In this document: positions 44,860 through 55,714 of the stretch, in pieces
How positions within the stretch are numbered: position 1 is the stretch's first letter
Layout: every line of letters starts with the position of its first letter
Source of the DNA: Microbacterium sp. ProA8
GTDB lineage: Bacteria > Actinomycetota > Actinomycetes > Actinomycetales > Microbacteriaceae
Direction of reading: 5' to 3'
Assembly (NCBI RefSeq): GCF_039905635.1
Contig: NZ_CP157000.1
Span: forward strand, 2,170,001-2,234,000
DNA: 64,000 nucleotides
Notes under the pieces: model-generated
The model's database searches: none
The model's input: only the letters and a program-made list of their open reading frames with translations
What the model was told of the DNA's origin: nothing
Position numbers and translations under genes: made by a program

Positions 44860-45326
44860 GTGCGGGGTCGTCGACGCTCGGACGCCTGGAACGAGGTGAT
44901 GAGCTCGCGCTGCAGTCCGAACATCTCACGCTCCTCCTCGGGCTCGGCATGGTCGAAGCCCAGCAGGTGGAGCAGGCCGTGCGTGGTGAGGAGGATCAGC
45001 TCGTCGAGCGTCGAGTGCTTGGCGGCCGCGGCCTGCGTCTCGGCCACCTGCGGGCACAGCACGATGTCGCCGAGCAGCCCGGGAGGCGTGGGGGCGTCCT
45101 CGGTGCCCGGACGGAGCTCGTCCATCGGGAAGCTCAGCACGTCGGTCGGCCCCGGCTCGTCCATCCACTGCACGTGAAGTGCCTCCATGGCACCCTCGTC
45201 GACGAGCAGGATCGCGACGTCGGCGTCAGGGCTCACGTGGAGCTCCGCGAAGTTGTGCTCCATGAGCCGGAGCAGGACGGTCTCGTCGACGGCGATCCCG
45301 GATTCGTTGCCGATCTCGATGGTCAT
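44856..45326 (-). CDS. ybeY: rRNA maturation endoribonuclease YbeY
   Basis: Metal-dependent RNase for 16S 3' processing and ribosome quality control. The 156-residue protein contains the zinc motif HGLLHLLGFDHAEPEEEREMF, with the three conserved histidines (HGxLHLxGxDH). PTDVLSFPMDE lies upstream. It is coupled by 4-nt overlaps to phoH and the hemolysin-family gene; the phoH-ybeY-era order is a classic ribosome-maturation neighbourhood. Confidence 0.95.
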   Translation of the reverse strand: MTIEIGNESGIAVDETVLLRLMEHNFAELHVSPDADVAILLVDEGAMEALHVQWMDEPGPTDVLSFPMDELRPGTEDAPTPPGLLGDIVLCPQVAETQAAAAKHSTLDELILLTTHGLLHLLGFDHAEPEEEREMFGLQRELITSFQASERRRPRT

Positions 45327-46432
45327 GAGCGTCCTCGCTTCGGAAGGTGGTCACGGGGTCCGCTGCTGCGGGGTGCGGCGGCCCGTCGCTCCGCGCGGTT
45401 CGCGAACTCGGCGGCCTCGTCCCGCTCGCGGCGAGCGGCGAGGCGGTGCTCGTCGTACACGCTGTAGGCGTCGACGATCCGCCCCACCAGCGTGTGTCGG
45501 ACCACGTCGTCGCTGGTCAGATACGCGAAGTGGATGTCGTCGATGTTGTCCAGCACCCGGGTCACCAGGCGCAGACCCGAGGCGCCCTGGGGCAGGTCGA
45601 TCTGCGTGATGTCGCCGGTGACGACCATGCGCGTGCCGAAGCCCAGCCGCGTGAGGAACATCTTCATCTGCTCGGGGGTCGTGTTCTGCGCCTCGTCGAG
45701 CACGACGAACGAGTCGTTCAGCGTGCGTCCGCGCATGTACGCCAGCGGTGCGACCTCGATGGTGCCGGTGGCCATGAGCTTGGGCACGAGCTCGGGGTCC
45801 ATCATCTCGTTGAGCGCGTCGTAGAGCGGCCGCAGATACGGGTCGATCTTGTCGGTGAGCGTGCCGGGCAGGAATCCCAGCCGCTCCCCCGCCTCGACGG
45901 CGGGCCGCGTCAGGATGATGCGGCTGACCTCCTTGCGCTGGAGCGCCTGCACGGCCTTCGCCATCGCCAGGTACGTCTTGCCCGTGCCGGCCGGACCGAT
46001 GCCGAACACGATGGTGCTCTCCTCGATCGCGTCGACGTACGCCTTCTGCCCCAGGGTCTTGGGGCGGATGACGCGACCGCGCGACGACAGGATCGCCTCG
46101 CCGAGCACCTCGGACGGCCGTGGCCCGCCCTCCGTGCGGAGGATGCGGTTCGACGAGGCGACGTCCTCCTCGCCGAGCGCGTGCCCGGCCTTCGTCATGG
46201 CGAGCAGCTCGTCGACGAGCGTCCGCGCCGCGGCGACGGCGCCGGCCTCGCCGGTGAGCGTGATCTCGTTGCCGCGCACGTGCACGTCGACACCGGGGTG
46301 CTCCCGTTCGACGACCCGCAGCAGACGATCCTGCGGACCGAGCAGCTGCACCATGGCGACGCCGTCCGCGTAGATGCGCTCGATCGTGCTGCCGCCGTCG
46401 CTCAGGGGTTCATGACCGTCTTGATCAGGCAC
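45323..46432 (-). CDS. PhoH-like ATPase
   Basis: A 369-residue protein with an N-terminal KH-like region followed by the PhoH ATPase domain. Walker A is GPAGTGKTYLAMA and Walker B is SFVVLDEAQNTTPEQMKMFLTR, and the sensor-like GDITQIDLP is present. These proteins are predicted RNA helicase/nuclease partners of YbeY. The GTG at 46432 overlaps the HIT gene's stop; a second GTG at 46438 is possible. The C-terminus is basic (RRERDEAAEFANRAERRAAAP), suggestive of RNA binding. Confidence 0.92.
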   Translation of the reverse strand: MPDQDGHEPLSDGGSTIERIYADGVAMVQLLGPQDRLLRVVEREHPGVDVHVRGNEITLTGEAGAVAAARTLVDELLAMTKAGHALGEEDVASSNRILRTEGGPRPSEVLGEAILSSRGRVIRPKTLGQKAYVDAIEESTIVFGIGPAGTGKTYLAMAKAVQALQRKEVSRIILTRPAVEAGERLGFLPGTLTDKIDPYLRPLYDALNEMMDPELVPKLMATGTIEVAPLAYMRGRTLNDSFVVLDEAQNTTPEQMKMFLTRLGFGTRMVVTGDITQIDLPQGASGLRLVTRVLDNIDDIHFAYLTSDDVVRHTLVGRIVDAYSVYDEHRLAARRERDEAAEFANRAERRAAAPRSSGPRDHLPKRGRS

Positions 46433-46772
46433 CGACACTCTTCTCTTCGAGGCCTCCCGCGAGCACATGGGCGTGCACGTGGAAGACGGTCTGGCCCGCG
46501 TTCGGACCGGTGTTGAACACGAGACGGAAGTCTCCGTCGGAATGCTCTGCGGCGAGGGTGTTCGCCAGGCCGACGAGCTCGGCCATCAGCTCCGGATCGC
46601 CGGCCGCGAGCTCGACGACGTTCCGGTACTCCTCGGTCTTGGGGATCACCAGCAGGTGCAGGGGCGCCTTCGGGGCGATGTCGCGGATCGCGAAGGCGTT
46701 CTCGGTCTCCGCGATGATCTCGGACGGGATCTCTCCGTTGCGGATGCGCGTGAAGATCGACGGCTCGCTCAT
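46425..46772 (-). CDS. HIT family protein (HINT-like hydrolase)
   Basis: A 115-residue histidine-triad nucleotide-binding protein: IFTRIRNGEIPSEII at the start and the triad TVFHVHAHVLAGG near the end. It hydrolyses AMP-linked substrates in known members; target unknown. The ATG is 6 nt downstream of TAGACT (46779-46784), so this leaderless gene heads the HIT-phoH-ybeY-CBS-era operon. Its last codons overlap phoH. Confidence 0.93.
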   Translation of the reverse strand: MSEPSIFTRIRNGEIPSEIIAETENAFAIRDIAPKAPLHLLVIPKTEEYRNVVELAAGDPELMAELVGLANTLAAEHSDGDFRLVFNTGPNAGQTVFHVHAHVLAGGLEEKSVGA

Positions 46773-46837
46773 GCCGCAAGTCTACCGACGGGACCCTTCG
46801 CCAGGCTCAGGGGGCCGGCGTCGAGCCGCCGAACCGC

Positions 46838-47575
46838 TCACCAGCGGCCGAGGGCCGTGCTCACGACCGCGAGGGCCGCAGGACCGGCGGTCGATGTGCG
46901 CAGCACGGTGTCGCCGAGTCGCACGAGCCGCGCCCCGGCGGCGACGAGCGCGTCGAGCTCTTCGGGCGCGATGCCGCCCTCCGGTCCGACGACCAGCACG
47001 ACATCGCGGTCATCGCCGTGGTCGACCGCGAGGGTGCTGAGCCGCTCGGACGCCGTCGGTTCGAGGACGAGGAGACGGGATGCCGCCGCCCGCTGCACCA
47101 GCCCGGCCGTCGAGGTCAGCTCCGCCACGGTCGGCACCCAGGGGCGGTGGGCCTGCTTCGCCGCCTCGCGCACGATGGTCGCCCACCGCGCGCGGCCCTT
47201 CACCGCCTTCGCGGCGTCCCACCGCGAGACGCTGCGTGCGGCCTGCCACGGCACGATCTCATCGACGCCGAGCTCCGTCGCCGCCTGCACCGCCAGCTCG
47301 TCGCGATCGCCCTTGGCGAGCGCCTGCACGAGCACGACGCGCGGGCTCGGCTGCGGGGCATCCGTCCGCGCACTGATCCTCACCACGACCTCGCGGGATG
47401 CGACCGACTCCACGACACCGGTGAGCCAGGCACCGCGCCCGTCGCCGACGGTCACCTCCTCGCCGGCGCGGACCCGCCGCACGCTCGAGGCGTGGTGCGC
47501 CTCGGCGCCCTGGAGGGTCACCGCGTCGCCCGGCGCGGCGGCGACCGGCTCGTCGAGGAGGAAGTGCAGGGCCAC
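46838..47575 (-). CDS. rsmE: 16S rRNA (uracil1498-N3)-methyltransferase
   Basis: SPOUT methyltransferase, 245 residues. The N-terminal PUA-like domain includes GAEAHHASSVRRVRAGEEV. The trefoil-knot SAM site follows: VLVQALAKGDRDELAVQAATELGVDEIVPW, VVGPEGGIAPEEL and RLGDTVLRTSTAGPAALAV. The GTG start lies 3 nt after the dnaJ stop, so it forms an operon with dnaJ and probably hrcA, placing an rRNA modification gene under heat-shock control. Confidence 0.94.
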   Translation of the reverse strand: MALHFLLDEPVAAAPGDAVTLQGAEAHHASSVRRVRAGEEVTVGDGRGAWLTGVVESVASREVVVRISARTDAPQPSPRVVLVQALAKGDRDELAVQAATELGVDEIVPWQAARSVSRWDAAKAVKGRARWATIVREAAKQAHRPWVPTVAELTSTAGLVQRAAASRLLVLEPTASERLSTLAVDHGDDRDVVLVVGPEGGIAPEELDALVAAGARLVRLGDTVLRTSTAGPAALAVVSTALGRW

Positions 47576-47578
47576 CGG

Positions 47579-48691
47579 TCAGGCGTTCCGGAACCGGTCG
47601 CGCAGCTTGGCGAACAGACCCTGGTGGAACTCCGAGAGTCGCGGAGCCGGTGCCTTCGTGCGCTTGGCGAACTCCTCGATCAGGGCCCGCTCCTTGTGGT
47701 CGAGCCGCGTCGGCGTCACGACATGCACGCCGACCCGGAGGTCGCCGCGCTGGGATCCGCGCAGCGGCGTGATGCCGCGGCCCTTGATCGTCAGGATGTC
47801 GCCGGCCTGCACGCCCGGGCGCACCTCGAGATCGACGGGGCCGTCGAGCGACTCGATCGTCGTGGTGGTGCCGAGGATCGCGTCGGGCATCGACACCTCG
47901 AGCGTCGCCAGCAGGTCGTCGCCGTCGCGGCTGAACACCTCGTGCGGCGAGACGGTGACCTCGATGTACAGGTCGCCGTTGGGGCCGCCGGCGGGGCCGA
48001 CCTCACCCGAGCCGGGCAGCTGCAGGCGCAGGCCGGTCTCGACGCCGGCGGGGATGTCGAGCGACACGGTGCGGCGTGCGCGCACGCGGCCCTGGCCCTG
48101 GCAGGTCGCGCAGGGGTAGGGGATCGTGGTGCCGTAGCCCTGGCAGACGTTGCACGGCTGCGTCGTGACGACGTTGCCGAGGAGGCTCCGCACCTGGCGC
48201 TGCACGTTGCCGGTGCCGTGGCAGATGTCGCAGGTGACGGGGCTGGTCCCCGGCTGGCAGCATGAGCCCTGACAGGTCTCGCAGAGCACCGCGGTGTCGA
48301 CGTCGATGTCCCGGTGCGTGCCGAACACCACGTCGCCGAGTTCGAGCGTCACGCGCACCAGGGCGTCCTGCCCGCGCTCGCGTCGCGAACGGGGGCGACC
48401 GCCGCGCCCGCCGCCGGCGGAACCGAAGAAGGTCTCGAAGATGTCGTTGAAGCCGCCGAAGCCGCCGGCGCCGCCGAACGGCGAGTCGTTGCCGCCCATG
48501 TCGTAGCGTGCCCGCTGGTCCGGATCGCTCAGCACGTCGTAGGCGTGCGTCACGAGCTTGAAGCGCTCGGACGCGTCTTCTCCGGGGTTCACGTCCGGGT
48601 GCAGCTGCCGGGCGAGCTTGCGGTACGCCTTCTTGATCTCGTCGGTGGTGGCGTCGCGTGAGACGCCAAGGACCTCGTAGTGGTCAGCCAC
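47579..48691 (-). CDS. dnaJ: Chaperone DnaJ (DnaJ2 type)
   Basis: Hsp40 co-chaperone of DnaK, 370 residues. The J domain has the HPD motif in [15 protein letters not shown] Gly/Phe-rich linker follows ([20 protein letters not shown]), then four zinc repeats: [24 protein letters not shown] and CATCQGQG. The first repeat ends in Cys rather than Gly, a variant common in actinobacterial DnaJ2. It lies 51 nt after hrcA and reads through to rsmE. The start is GTG. A second dnaJ with grpE/dnaK is expected elsewhere. Confidence 0.95.
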   Translation of the reverse strand: MADHYEVLGVSRDATTDEIKKAYRKLARQLHPDVNPGEDASERFKLVTHAYDVLSDPDQRARYDMGGNDSPFGGAGGFGGFNDIFETFFGSAGGGRGGRPRSRRERGQDALVRVTLELGDVVFGTHRDIDVDTAVLCETCQGSCCQPGTSPVTCDICHGTGNVQRQVRSLLGNVVTTQPCNVCQGYGTTIPYPCATCQGQGRVRARRTVSLDIPAGVETGLRLQLPGSGEVGPAGGPNGDLYIEVTVSPHEVFSRDGDDLLATLEVSMPDAILGTTTTIESLDGPVDLEVRPGVQAGDILTIKGRGITPLRGSQRGDLRVGVHVVTPTRLDHKERALIEEFAKRTKAPAPRLSEFHQGLFAKLRDRFRNA

Positions 48692-48742
48692 TTTCGCCTT
48701 CCTGCCGCGGCCGTGCCGCGGAATAGATGATGCGCGTCCGCG

Positions 48743-49783
48743 TCAGCGGGAGTTGTCGTCCTGCTCGAGCATGCGCGTGAGGTAGCGCGCGACGGCACGG
48801 ACCGTCGCGAGGTTGGTGGGGTAGTCCATTCGCGTGGGCCCGAGCACGCCGACGCGGGCGAGCGATCCGGTCGCGTCGTAGTCGCTGGCGACGACGGATG
48901 CCTCGGCCAGGCCGAACGCCTCGTTCTCCCGGCCGATGCTGGCGGCGAGGCCCTGCTCGTCCGCCACCATCTCTCCCATCAGCCGCAGCAGGGTCACCTG
49001 CTCCTCGATCGCCTCGAGGAGGGGGTAGATGCTGCCGCGGAAGTCGGACTCGCTGCGTGCCAGGTTGGCGCTGCCGGCCATCACCAGCTTGTCCTGGCGG
49101 AACTCCTCGAGCTCCTCGGCGACGGCGCGGATGATCTCGTCCGTCGCACGCTCGTGCGCGGGCGCCTGGGCATCGGGCACCTCGAGCCGCTCCGCGATGC
49201 GCTGGAGCCCCTCGCGCACCGGCCGTCCGACCAGCAGCGTGCCGAGCCGGGCGCGGATGTGCGCGAGGTCGGTGTCGTCGAAGTCCTCGCCGACGAAGGT
49301 CAGGCGCTGCGACACGCGGCCGGTGTCGGTGACGACGATCACCAGCATCCGTCCGCCGCCGAGCTGCACCAGCTCCACGTGGGTCACGTTGGCGCGGGCG
49401 AAGGACGGATACTGCACGATCGCGACCTGACCCGTCAGCTGGGTCAATGCGCGCACCGTGCGCACGAGCACGTCGTCGAGGTCGCCCGAGCCGTCGAGGA
49501 ACGAGGCGATGGCCGAGCGCTGCGCCGAGGAGAGCGGGCGGATCTCGGCGAGGTGGTCCACGAAGACGCGGTAGCCCTTGTCTGTCGGAACGCGTCCCGA
49601 CGACGTGTGCGGCGCGACGATCAGCTCTTCGTCCTCGAGCAGCGCCATGTCGTTGCGGATCGTCGCGGCGGACACGCCGAACGCGTGCCGCTCGACGATC
49701 GTCTTGCTGCCGACCGGCTCACGCGTGTCGACGTAGTCCTGGACGATCGCCCGCAGCACCTGCAGACCTCGCTCGCTGACCAT
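48743..49783 (-). CDS. hrcA: Heat-inducible transcription repressor HrcA
   Basis: A 346-residue repressor that binds CIRCE elements and is inactivated on heat shock. The N-terminal winged helix VLRAIVQDYVDTREPVGSKTIVERHAFGVSAATIRNDMALLEDEELI is the conserved DNA-binding domain. The GAF-like dimerisation region follows, ending with TRMDYPTNLATVRAVARYL. A CIRCE element precedes it, so it autoregulates and also controls dnaJ and rsmE. Confidence 0.96.
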   Translation of the reverse strand: MVSERGLQVLRAIVQDYVDTREPVGSKTIVERHAFGVSAATIRNDMALLEDEELIVAPHTSSGRVPTDKGYRVFVDHLAEIRPLSSAQRSAIASFLDGSGDLDDVLVRTVRALTQLTGQVAIVQYPSFARANVTHVELVQLGGGRMLVIVVTDTGRVSQRLTFVGEDFDDTDLAHIRARLGTLLVGRPVREGLQRIAERLEVPDAQAPAHERATDEIIRAVAEELEEFRQDKLVMAGSANLARSESDFRGSIYPLLEAIEEQVTLLRLMGEMVADEQGLAASIGRENEAFGLAEASVVASDYDATGSLARVGVLGPTRMDYPTNLATVRAVARYLTRMLEQDDNSR

Positions 49784-49818
49784 CCCGCCTCCTCACGCTG
49801 CTGTCGGCACCAGAGCGT

Positions 49819-49845
49819 CTGGCACTCGCATGACTGGAGTGCCAA
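49819..49845 (-). promoter_or_regulatory. CIRCE heat-shock operator
   Basis: On the minus strand TTGGCACTC-N9-GAGTGCCAG closely matches the CIRCE consensus TTAGCACTC-N9-GAGTGCTAA (one substitution in each arm plus the last base). TAGAAT at 49850-49845 overlaps its upstream edge as a -10 box. It lies 35 nt before the hrcA ATG. Confidence 0.93.
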
Positions 49846-49938
49846 TTCTATCCGATGCCCCTGCCAGGATCGCCGAACGACGCCACGTGCGGCGGGGGCG
49901 CGCCGCAGCGGACGGCGGCGTGCGACGGCGGCATGTCG

Positions 49939-51156
49939 TCACTCGGTGAGCGCCCGGACGACGGCGTCGGCCAGCAGGCGTCCCCGTCGGGTCAGCACGA
50001 CGTGTCCTCGCAGCGCCGTAGGCCCGTCGATCAGACCATCTGCGATGAGCGCGGCGACCGCGTGGCGGCCCTCGCCCTGCAGCTCGGCGACGGGCAGCCC
50101 CTCACGGACCCGCGTCCGCAGCAGCACGCTCTCGAGGGTCCGGGCCTCGGCATCCGGGCTCTCGCGTCCGGCGGCGGGTGACTCGCCGGCCGCGAGCCGC
50201 TGGGCGTATGCCGCGGGATGCTTGACGTTCCAGAACCGCACTCCCCCGATGTGGCTGTGCGCTCCCGGCCCGAAGCCCCACCAGTCCGAGCCGACCCAGT
50301 AGGCGAGATTGTGCCGCGATCGGTGGGCCGCGTCTCTGGCCCAGTTCGACACCTCGTACCAGTCGAATCCGCCGCCGGCGAGCATGTCGTCGGCGAGCTC
50401 GTACATGTCGGCCTGCAGGTCGTCGTCCGGAGCGACGACTTCTCCGCGGCGGATCTGGCGCGCGAGCTTCGTGCCGTCCTCGATGATGAGCGCGTACGCC
50501 GAGATGTGGTCGGGCTCCAGGGCGATCGCAGCCTCGAGCGAGGCCCGCCAGTCGTCGAGCGACTCACCGGGTGCGCCGTAGATCAGGTCGACGCTCACGT
50601 CGAGCCCGGCATCGCGCGCCGCCGAGACCGCGGTGCGGACGTTCTCGGGGTCGTGCGTGCGATCGAGCGCGGCGAGGACGTGCGGGACGGCCGACTGCAT
50701 GCCGATCGAGAGGCGGGTGACACCGGATGCCGCGAGCTCTGCCGCGACGGCCGGCGAGACGGTGTCGGGATTGGCCTCGACCGTCACCTCGGCCCCCTCG
50801 ACGACTCCGAATCTGTCGCGCACGCCGCCGAGCATGCGCGCGAGATCGCCCGGCGGCAGCAGCGTCGGGGTGCCGCCCCCGAAGAACACCGTCGTAGCCG
50901 GGCGATTGCCGCCCGCCCGCTCGAGCACCGCCGCCGCGAGGTCCAACTCCCGCAGGAGCGTGTCGGCGTACTGATCCTGGCGGGCGCCCCTCAGCTCGGA
51001 CGAGGTGTAGGTGTTGAAGTCGCAGTAGCCGCAGCGCACGCGGCAGAACGGCACGTGCAGATACACGCCGAAATCGGTCGAGGGATCGATGCGGGTGCCC
51101 GACGGCAGCGAGCCGTCCGCGGGAACGGGCTCGCCGAGCGGAAGAGCGGAGCCCAT
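49939..51156 (-). CDS. hemW: Radical SAM heme chaperone HemW
   Basis: A 405-residue radical SAM protein related to coproporphyrinogen dehydrogenase. The [4Fe-4S] motif VYLHVPFCRVRCGYCDFNTY provides C38, C42 and C45 (C-x3-C-x2-C). The GGTPTLL motif and the C-terminal HemN-type domain follow. HemW binds heme and delivers it to target proteins. It lies 7 nt after the DUF1990 gene and shares its transcript. Confidence 0.92.
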   Translation of the reverse strand: MGSALPLGEPVPADGSLPSGTRIDPSTDFGVYLHVPFCRVRCGYCDFNTYTSSELRGARQDQYADTLLRELDLAAAVLERAGGNRPATTVFFGGGTPTLLPPGDLARMLGGVRDRFGVVEGAEVTVEANPDTVSPAVAAELAASGVTRLSIGMQSAVPHVLAALDRTHDPENVRTAVSAARDAGLDVSVDLIYGAPGESLDDWRASLEAAIALEPDHISAYALIIEDGTKLARQIRRGEVVAPDDDLQADMYELADDMLAGGGFDWYEVSNWARDAAHRSRHNLAYWVGSDWWGFGPGAHSHIGGVRFWNVKHPAAYAQRLAAGESPAAGRESPDAEARTLESVLLRTRVREGLPVAELQGEGRHAVAALIADGLIDGPTALRGHVVLTRRGRLLADAVVRALTE

Positions 51157-51163
51157 CAGCGTC

Positions 51164-51814
51164 TCACGCGGGCGTCGTGTACAGCGGCGAGATGGCGCGC
51201 AGATAGCGCGTGAACAGCTCGCGCCGACGGCGCTTGGTCAGTCCCGGCAGCACCCGATAGAGCACGGCACGGGGTGCGTCGAACGCGCGGACGGTGAACC
51301 ACACCTCGTCGTTGTCGTACCAGTCGAGCATGAACGACTCCTCGCCGCTGACGACCGAGTCGCTCACCGTGCCGAGCGCGAAGCCGACGCGCCGCGGCTC
51401 CTCCACGGCGAAGATGACGCGCAGCTCGGCGTCGGCGCGCAGGCCCTTGACCCGGCCGTCGACCCGGATCGTCGTGCCGGCGCTGACATAGGGCGTGCCG
51501 TCTGCGTCGAAGCGCTGCTCGGTCTCGGAGCGGCTGGGCGCGACCGGGTTGCCCTCGGGGTCGAAGCTGACGCCCGAGTACATCGGGCCCGACGCGGGCC
51601 GCACATCGGTGACCTCGAGGCCGGCGCCGCGCTGCGCGGTCCACGACAGCAGCGCCTCTCCGGCGGCGCGGAACCTGGCCTCGCCGCTGCCGATGCGCCA
51701 TGACTGCTCGGCCGGAATGCTGCGCTCCGGCGGGTACTGCATCAGGTCCGGCGCCTGCGTCGCCCCGACGGCGGCGTAGTCGACGGTGTCGTCACGGAAG
51801 GTCCCTCGACGCAT
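51164..51814 (-). CDS. DUF1990 family protein
   Basis: A 216-residue protein of the DUF1990 family, starting MRRGTFRDDTVDYAAVGAT and containing WRIGSGEARFRAAGEALLSW and SGEESFMLDWYDNDEVWFTVRAF. Function is unknown; no catalytic motif or membrane helix is evident. The ATG follows TAGGCT (51821-51826) by 6 nt, so the transcript is probably leaderless. It is first in a two-gene unit with hemW. Confidence 0.85.
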   Translation of the reverse strand: MRRGTFRDDTVDYAAVGATQAPDLMQYPPERSIPAEQSWRIGSGEARFRAAGEALLSWTAQRGAGLEVTDVRPASGPMYSGVSFDPEGNPVAPSRSETEQRFDADGTPYVSAGTTIRVDGRVKGLRADAELRVIFAVEEPRRVGFALGTVSDSVVSGEESFMLDWYDNDEVWFTVRAFDAPRAVLYRVLPGLTKRRRRELFTRYLRAISPLYTTPA

Positions 51815-51840
51815 GGAATCAGCCTACTTCGCGAATCGGG

Positions 51841-53703
<1,863 letters not shown>

Positions 53704-53805
53704 GTCCAGACGATTGTACGGGTGCCGGATGCCGCGACCCTGCGAGTCGGCAGGTTCGGGGTCCGACGGCAGCCATTGCGCATCCGCCCGGACGGAGCAC
53801 TCGCC

Positions 53806-54948
53806 TCACACCGGTGCGGGAAGGCGGCTCAGCCCCTCGAGCAGTTGGGCCCGGTCGCTCGCCACGCACACGCGGATCCATCCCTCCCCCGAGGCGCCGA
53901 AGGCGCTCCCCGGCGCGACCGCGACGCCCTCTTGGTCGAGGAACCGCTCGCACCACGCCGTGACGTCGCCTCCCGAGACGTGCGAGACGTCGATCCACAG
54001 GTAGAACGCGCCGGTGGGCGTGAGGTAGCGGAGTCCGCGCGCGGAGAGGGCTGCGGTGGCCGCGGACAGGTTCTCGCGGTAGTGCGCCGCGCTGCGCGCC
54101 ACGGCGGCCTGGTCGCCCGTGAGCGCCTCCGCCGCCGCCCGTTGCGACGGCTCGTCGACGCAGCTGACCACGGACTCCTGCACCCGCAGCATGGTCTGGC
54201 GCCAGTCGGGCGGCGTCACCAGCCAGCCCACTCGGGCGCCCGTCATCGCGTAGGTCTTGGACAGCGAGAACACCGACAGCACGTGCCCGTCGGAATCGAG
54301 CGTCGCAGGGCTCACGTGAGGGGCTCCCCACGTGAAGCGCTCGTACACCTCGTCGCTGATGAGCCACAGATCGTGCCGCCGGGCCAGGGCGAGGAGTTCG
54401 TCCAGCGTCGCGCGGTCGAAGGTGGAGCCGAGCGGGTTGGACGGAGTGTTCACGATCAGCGCCCGCGTCCGCGGCGTCACGAGGGAGTCGAGCTCTGCGA
54501 GATCCGGCTGGAAATCGCGCGCAGGCCGCAGTGGGTAGGGCACGGGCACGGCCTGGAGCAGGTGGGCGTTCATGGTGAAGGTCGTGTAGCCCGGGTCGGG
54601 AACGAGCACCTCGTCGCCGCGTGACAGCGTGAGCGCCATGGCGAGGTGCAGCGCCTGCGTGGCGCCGACCGTCACCCAGATCTGCTCGATGTCGACGTCC
54701 AGGCCGTTCTCGCGCGCCAGCTTCGCGCGGATCGCCTCCCGCAGGGCGGGCGTGCCGCCGTTGGGCGTGTAGCGGATCGCCCCTTCGCGCCACGCGTCGG
54801 CCGCGGCATCCCGGATCCGCGGCGATGCGACCTCGCCCGGCTCGCCGACCGCCAGGATGATCGTGCCGGGCCGGCGCAGGGCACGCTCGAGGATGTGGCG
54901 CACACCCGAGCCCGGCATGTGCGCGATGTGCGGAGCGATCTCGGGCAT
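53806..54948 (-). CDS. Class I/II PLP-dependent aminotransferase
   Basis: A 380-residue fold-type I aminotransferase: GEPGEVASPRI, YTPNGGTPALREAI, the ring-binding VGATQALHLA, VNTPSNPLGSTFD, ISDEVYERFTW and the PLP-lysine in SLSKTYAMTGARVGWLV. The conserved N-terminal DGG-type motif is missing. The arrangement resembles aspartate/aromatic aminotransferases; substrate unknown. TAGCAT (54955-54960) lies exactly 6 nt before the ATG, indicating a leaderless mRNA. It diverges from the alpha/beta hydrolase. Confidence 0.88.
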   Translation of the reverse strand: MPEIAPHIAHMPGSGVRHILERALRRPGTIILAVGEPGEVASPRIRDAAADAWREGAIRYTPNGGTPALREAIRAKLARENGLDVDIEQIWVTVGATQALHLAMALTLSRGDEVLVPDPGYTTFTMNAHLLQAVPVPYPLRPARDFQPDLAELDSLVTPRTRALIVNTPSNPLGSTFDRATLDELLALARRHDLWLISDEVYERFTWGAPHVSPATLDSDGHVLSVFSLSKTYAMTGARVGWLVTPPDWRQTMLRVQESVVSCVDEPSQRAAAEALTGDQAAVARSAAHYRENLSAATAALSARGLRYLTPTGAFYLWIDVSHVSGGDVTAWCERFLDQEGVAVAPGSAFGASGEGWIRVCVASDRAQLLEGLSRLPAPV

Positions 54949-54988
54949 GCCGCCATGCTAAGTCGGCCCCCGCGGCTAGCCTGTCGTC
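54949..54988. promoter_or_regulatory. Compact divergent leaderless promoters
   Basis: Only 40 bp separate two start codons. On the minus strand TAGCAT (54955-54960) and on the plus strand TAGCCT (54977-54982) each lie 6 nt before their ATG. The two -35 regions must therefore overlap each other or the opposite -10, so firing may be mutually exclusive. Confidence 0.6.
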
Positions 54989-55714
54989 ATGGTGGTGCAG
55001 GTCGTGCTCGTCCACGGCATCCGGACGTCCGCCACGATGTGGCGCGCCCAGGTCGAGTACCTGAACGCGCGCGGCACCCCGGTGACCGCCGTCGACCTGC
55101 CGGGCCACGGCTCCCGGATGGCCGAGGACTTCACCCTCGAATCGGCCCTGGCGACGATCGACGAGGCGGTGCGCCAGGCCGCCGCTCGCGGACCGGTCCT
55201 TCTGGTGGGGCACTCGATGGGCGGTCTGCTGTGCATCGAGTACGCGGGTGCAGAGGATCGGCCGCCCGTTGCCGGCTTCGTCGCGGCATCGTGCACCGCG
55301 GTACCGCGCGGTGTGGGACTCGCCGCCTATCGCGTGCTCACGCGCGGATTCGACTCGCTGCCCGACCGCGGGATGTGGCTGACGAATCGCATGCTCGATC
55401 GCATCCTGCCCGATGAGACCCGCGCCGACTTCGGCGCGGGCGGCTATGCCCTGGATGCGCAGGACATCGCGCTGCGCAGCCTGTCGGTGCTGGATCTGCT
55501 CGCCGCCCTCCACCGCATCGACGTGCCGCTGTGGTTCGTCAACGGGCAGTACGACCAGCTCCGGGTGAATGAGAAGCTCTTCATGCGCATCGCGCAGCAC
55601 GCCGAACTCGTCGTGGTCCCACGCACCACGCACCATGTCACCGTGATGCGCCCGCGGGTGTTCAACGCACTGCTCGAACTGGCGCTGGCGACTCTCGAGG
55701 CCTCAGACGGCTGA
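54989..55714 (+). CDS. Alpha/beta hydrolase
   Basis: A 241-residue serine hydrolase. The oxyanion region VVLVHGIRTSATMW is followed by nucleophile elbow VGHSMGGLLCIEYAG with Ser near residue 77. The Asp and His lie in PLWFVNGQYDQLRVNEK and TTHHVTVMRP. No signal peptide. It may act as an esterase, but the substrate is unknown. TAGCCT lies 6 nt before the ATG, indicating a leaderless mRNA. The 3' end overlaps the convergent MFS gene by 12 bp. Confidence 0.88.
   Translation: MVVQVVLVHGIRTSATMWRAQVEYLNARGTPVTAVDLPGHGSRMAEDFTLESALATIDEAVRQAAARGPVLLVGHSMGGLLCIEYAGAEDRPPVAGFVAASCTAVPRGVGLAAYRVLTRGFDSLPDRGMWLTNRMLDRILPDETRADFGAGGYALDAQDIALRSLSVLDLLAALHRIDVPLWFVNGQYDQLRVNEKLFMRIAQHAELVVVPRTTHHVTVMRPRVFNALLELALATLEASDG

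Noticed and set aside
48000..48300. The first DnaJ zinc repeat ends CQGSC instead of CxGxG
   Set aside because: This variant is common in actinobacterial DnaJ2 proteins, so it is not a damaged gene.
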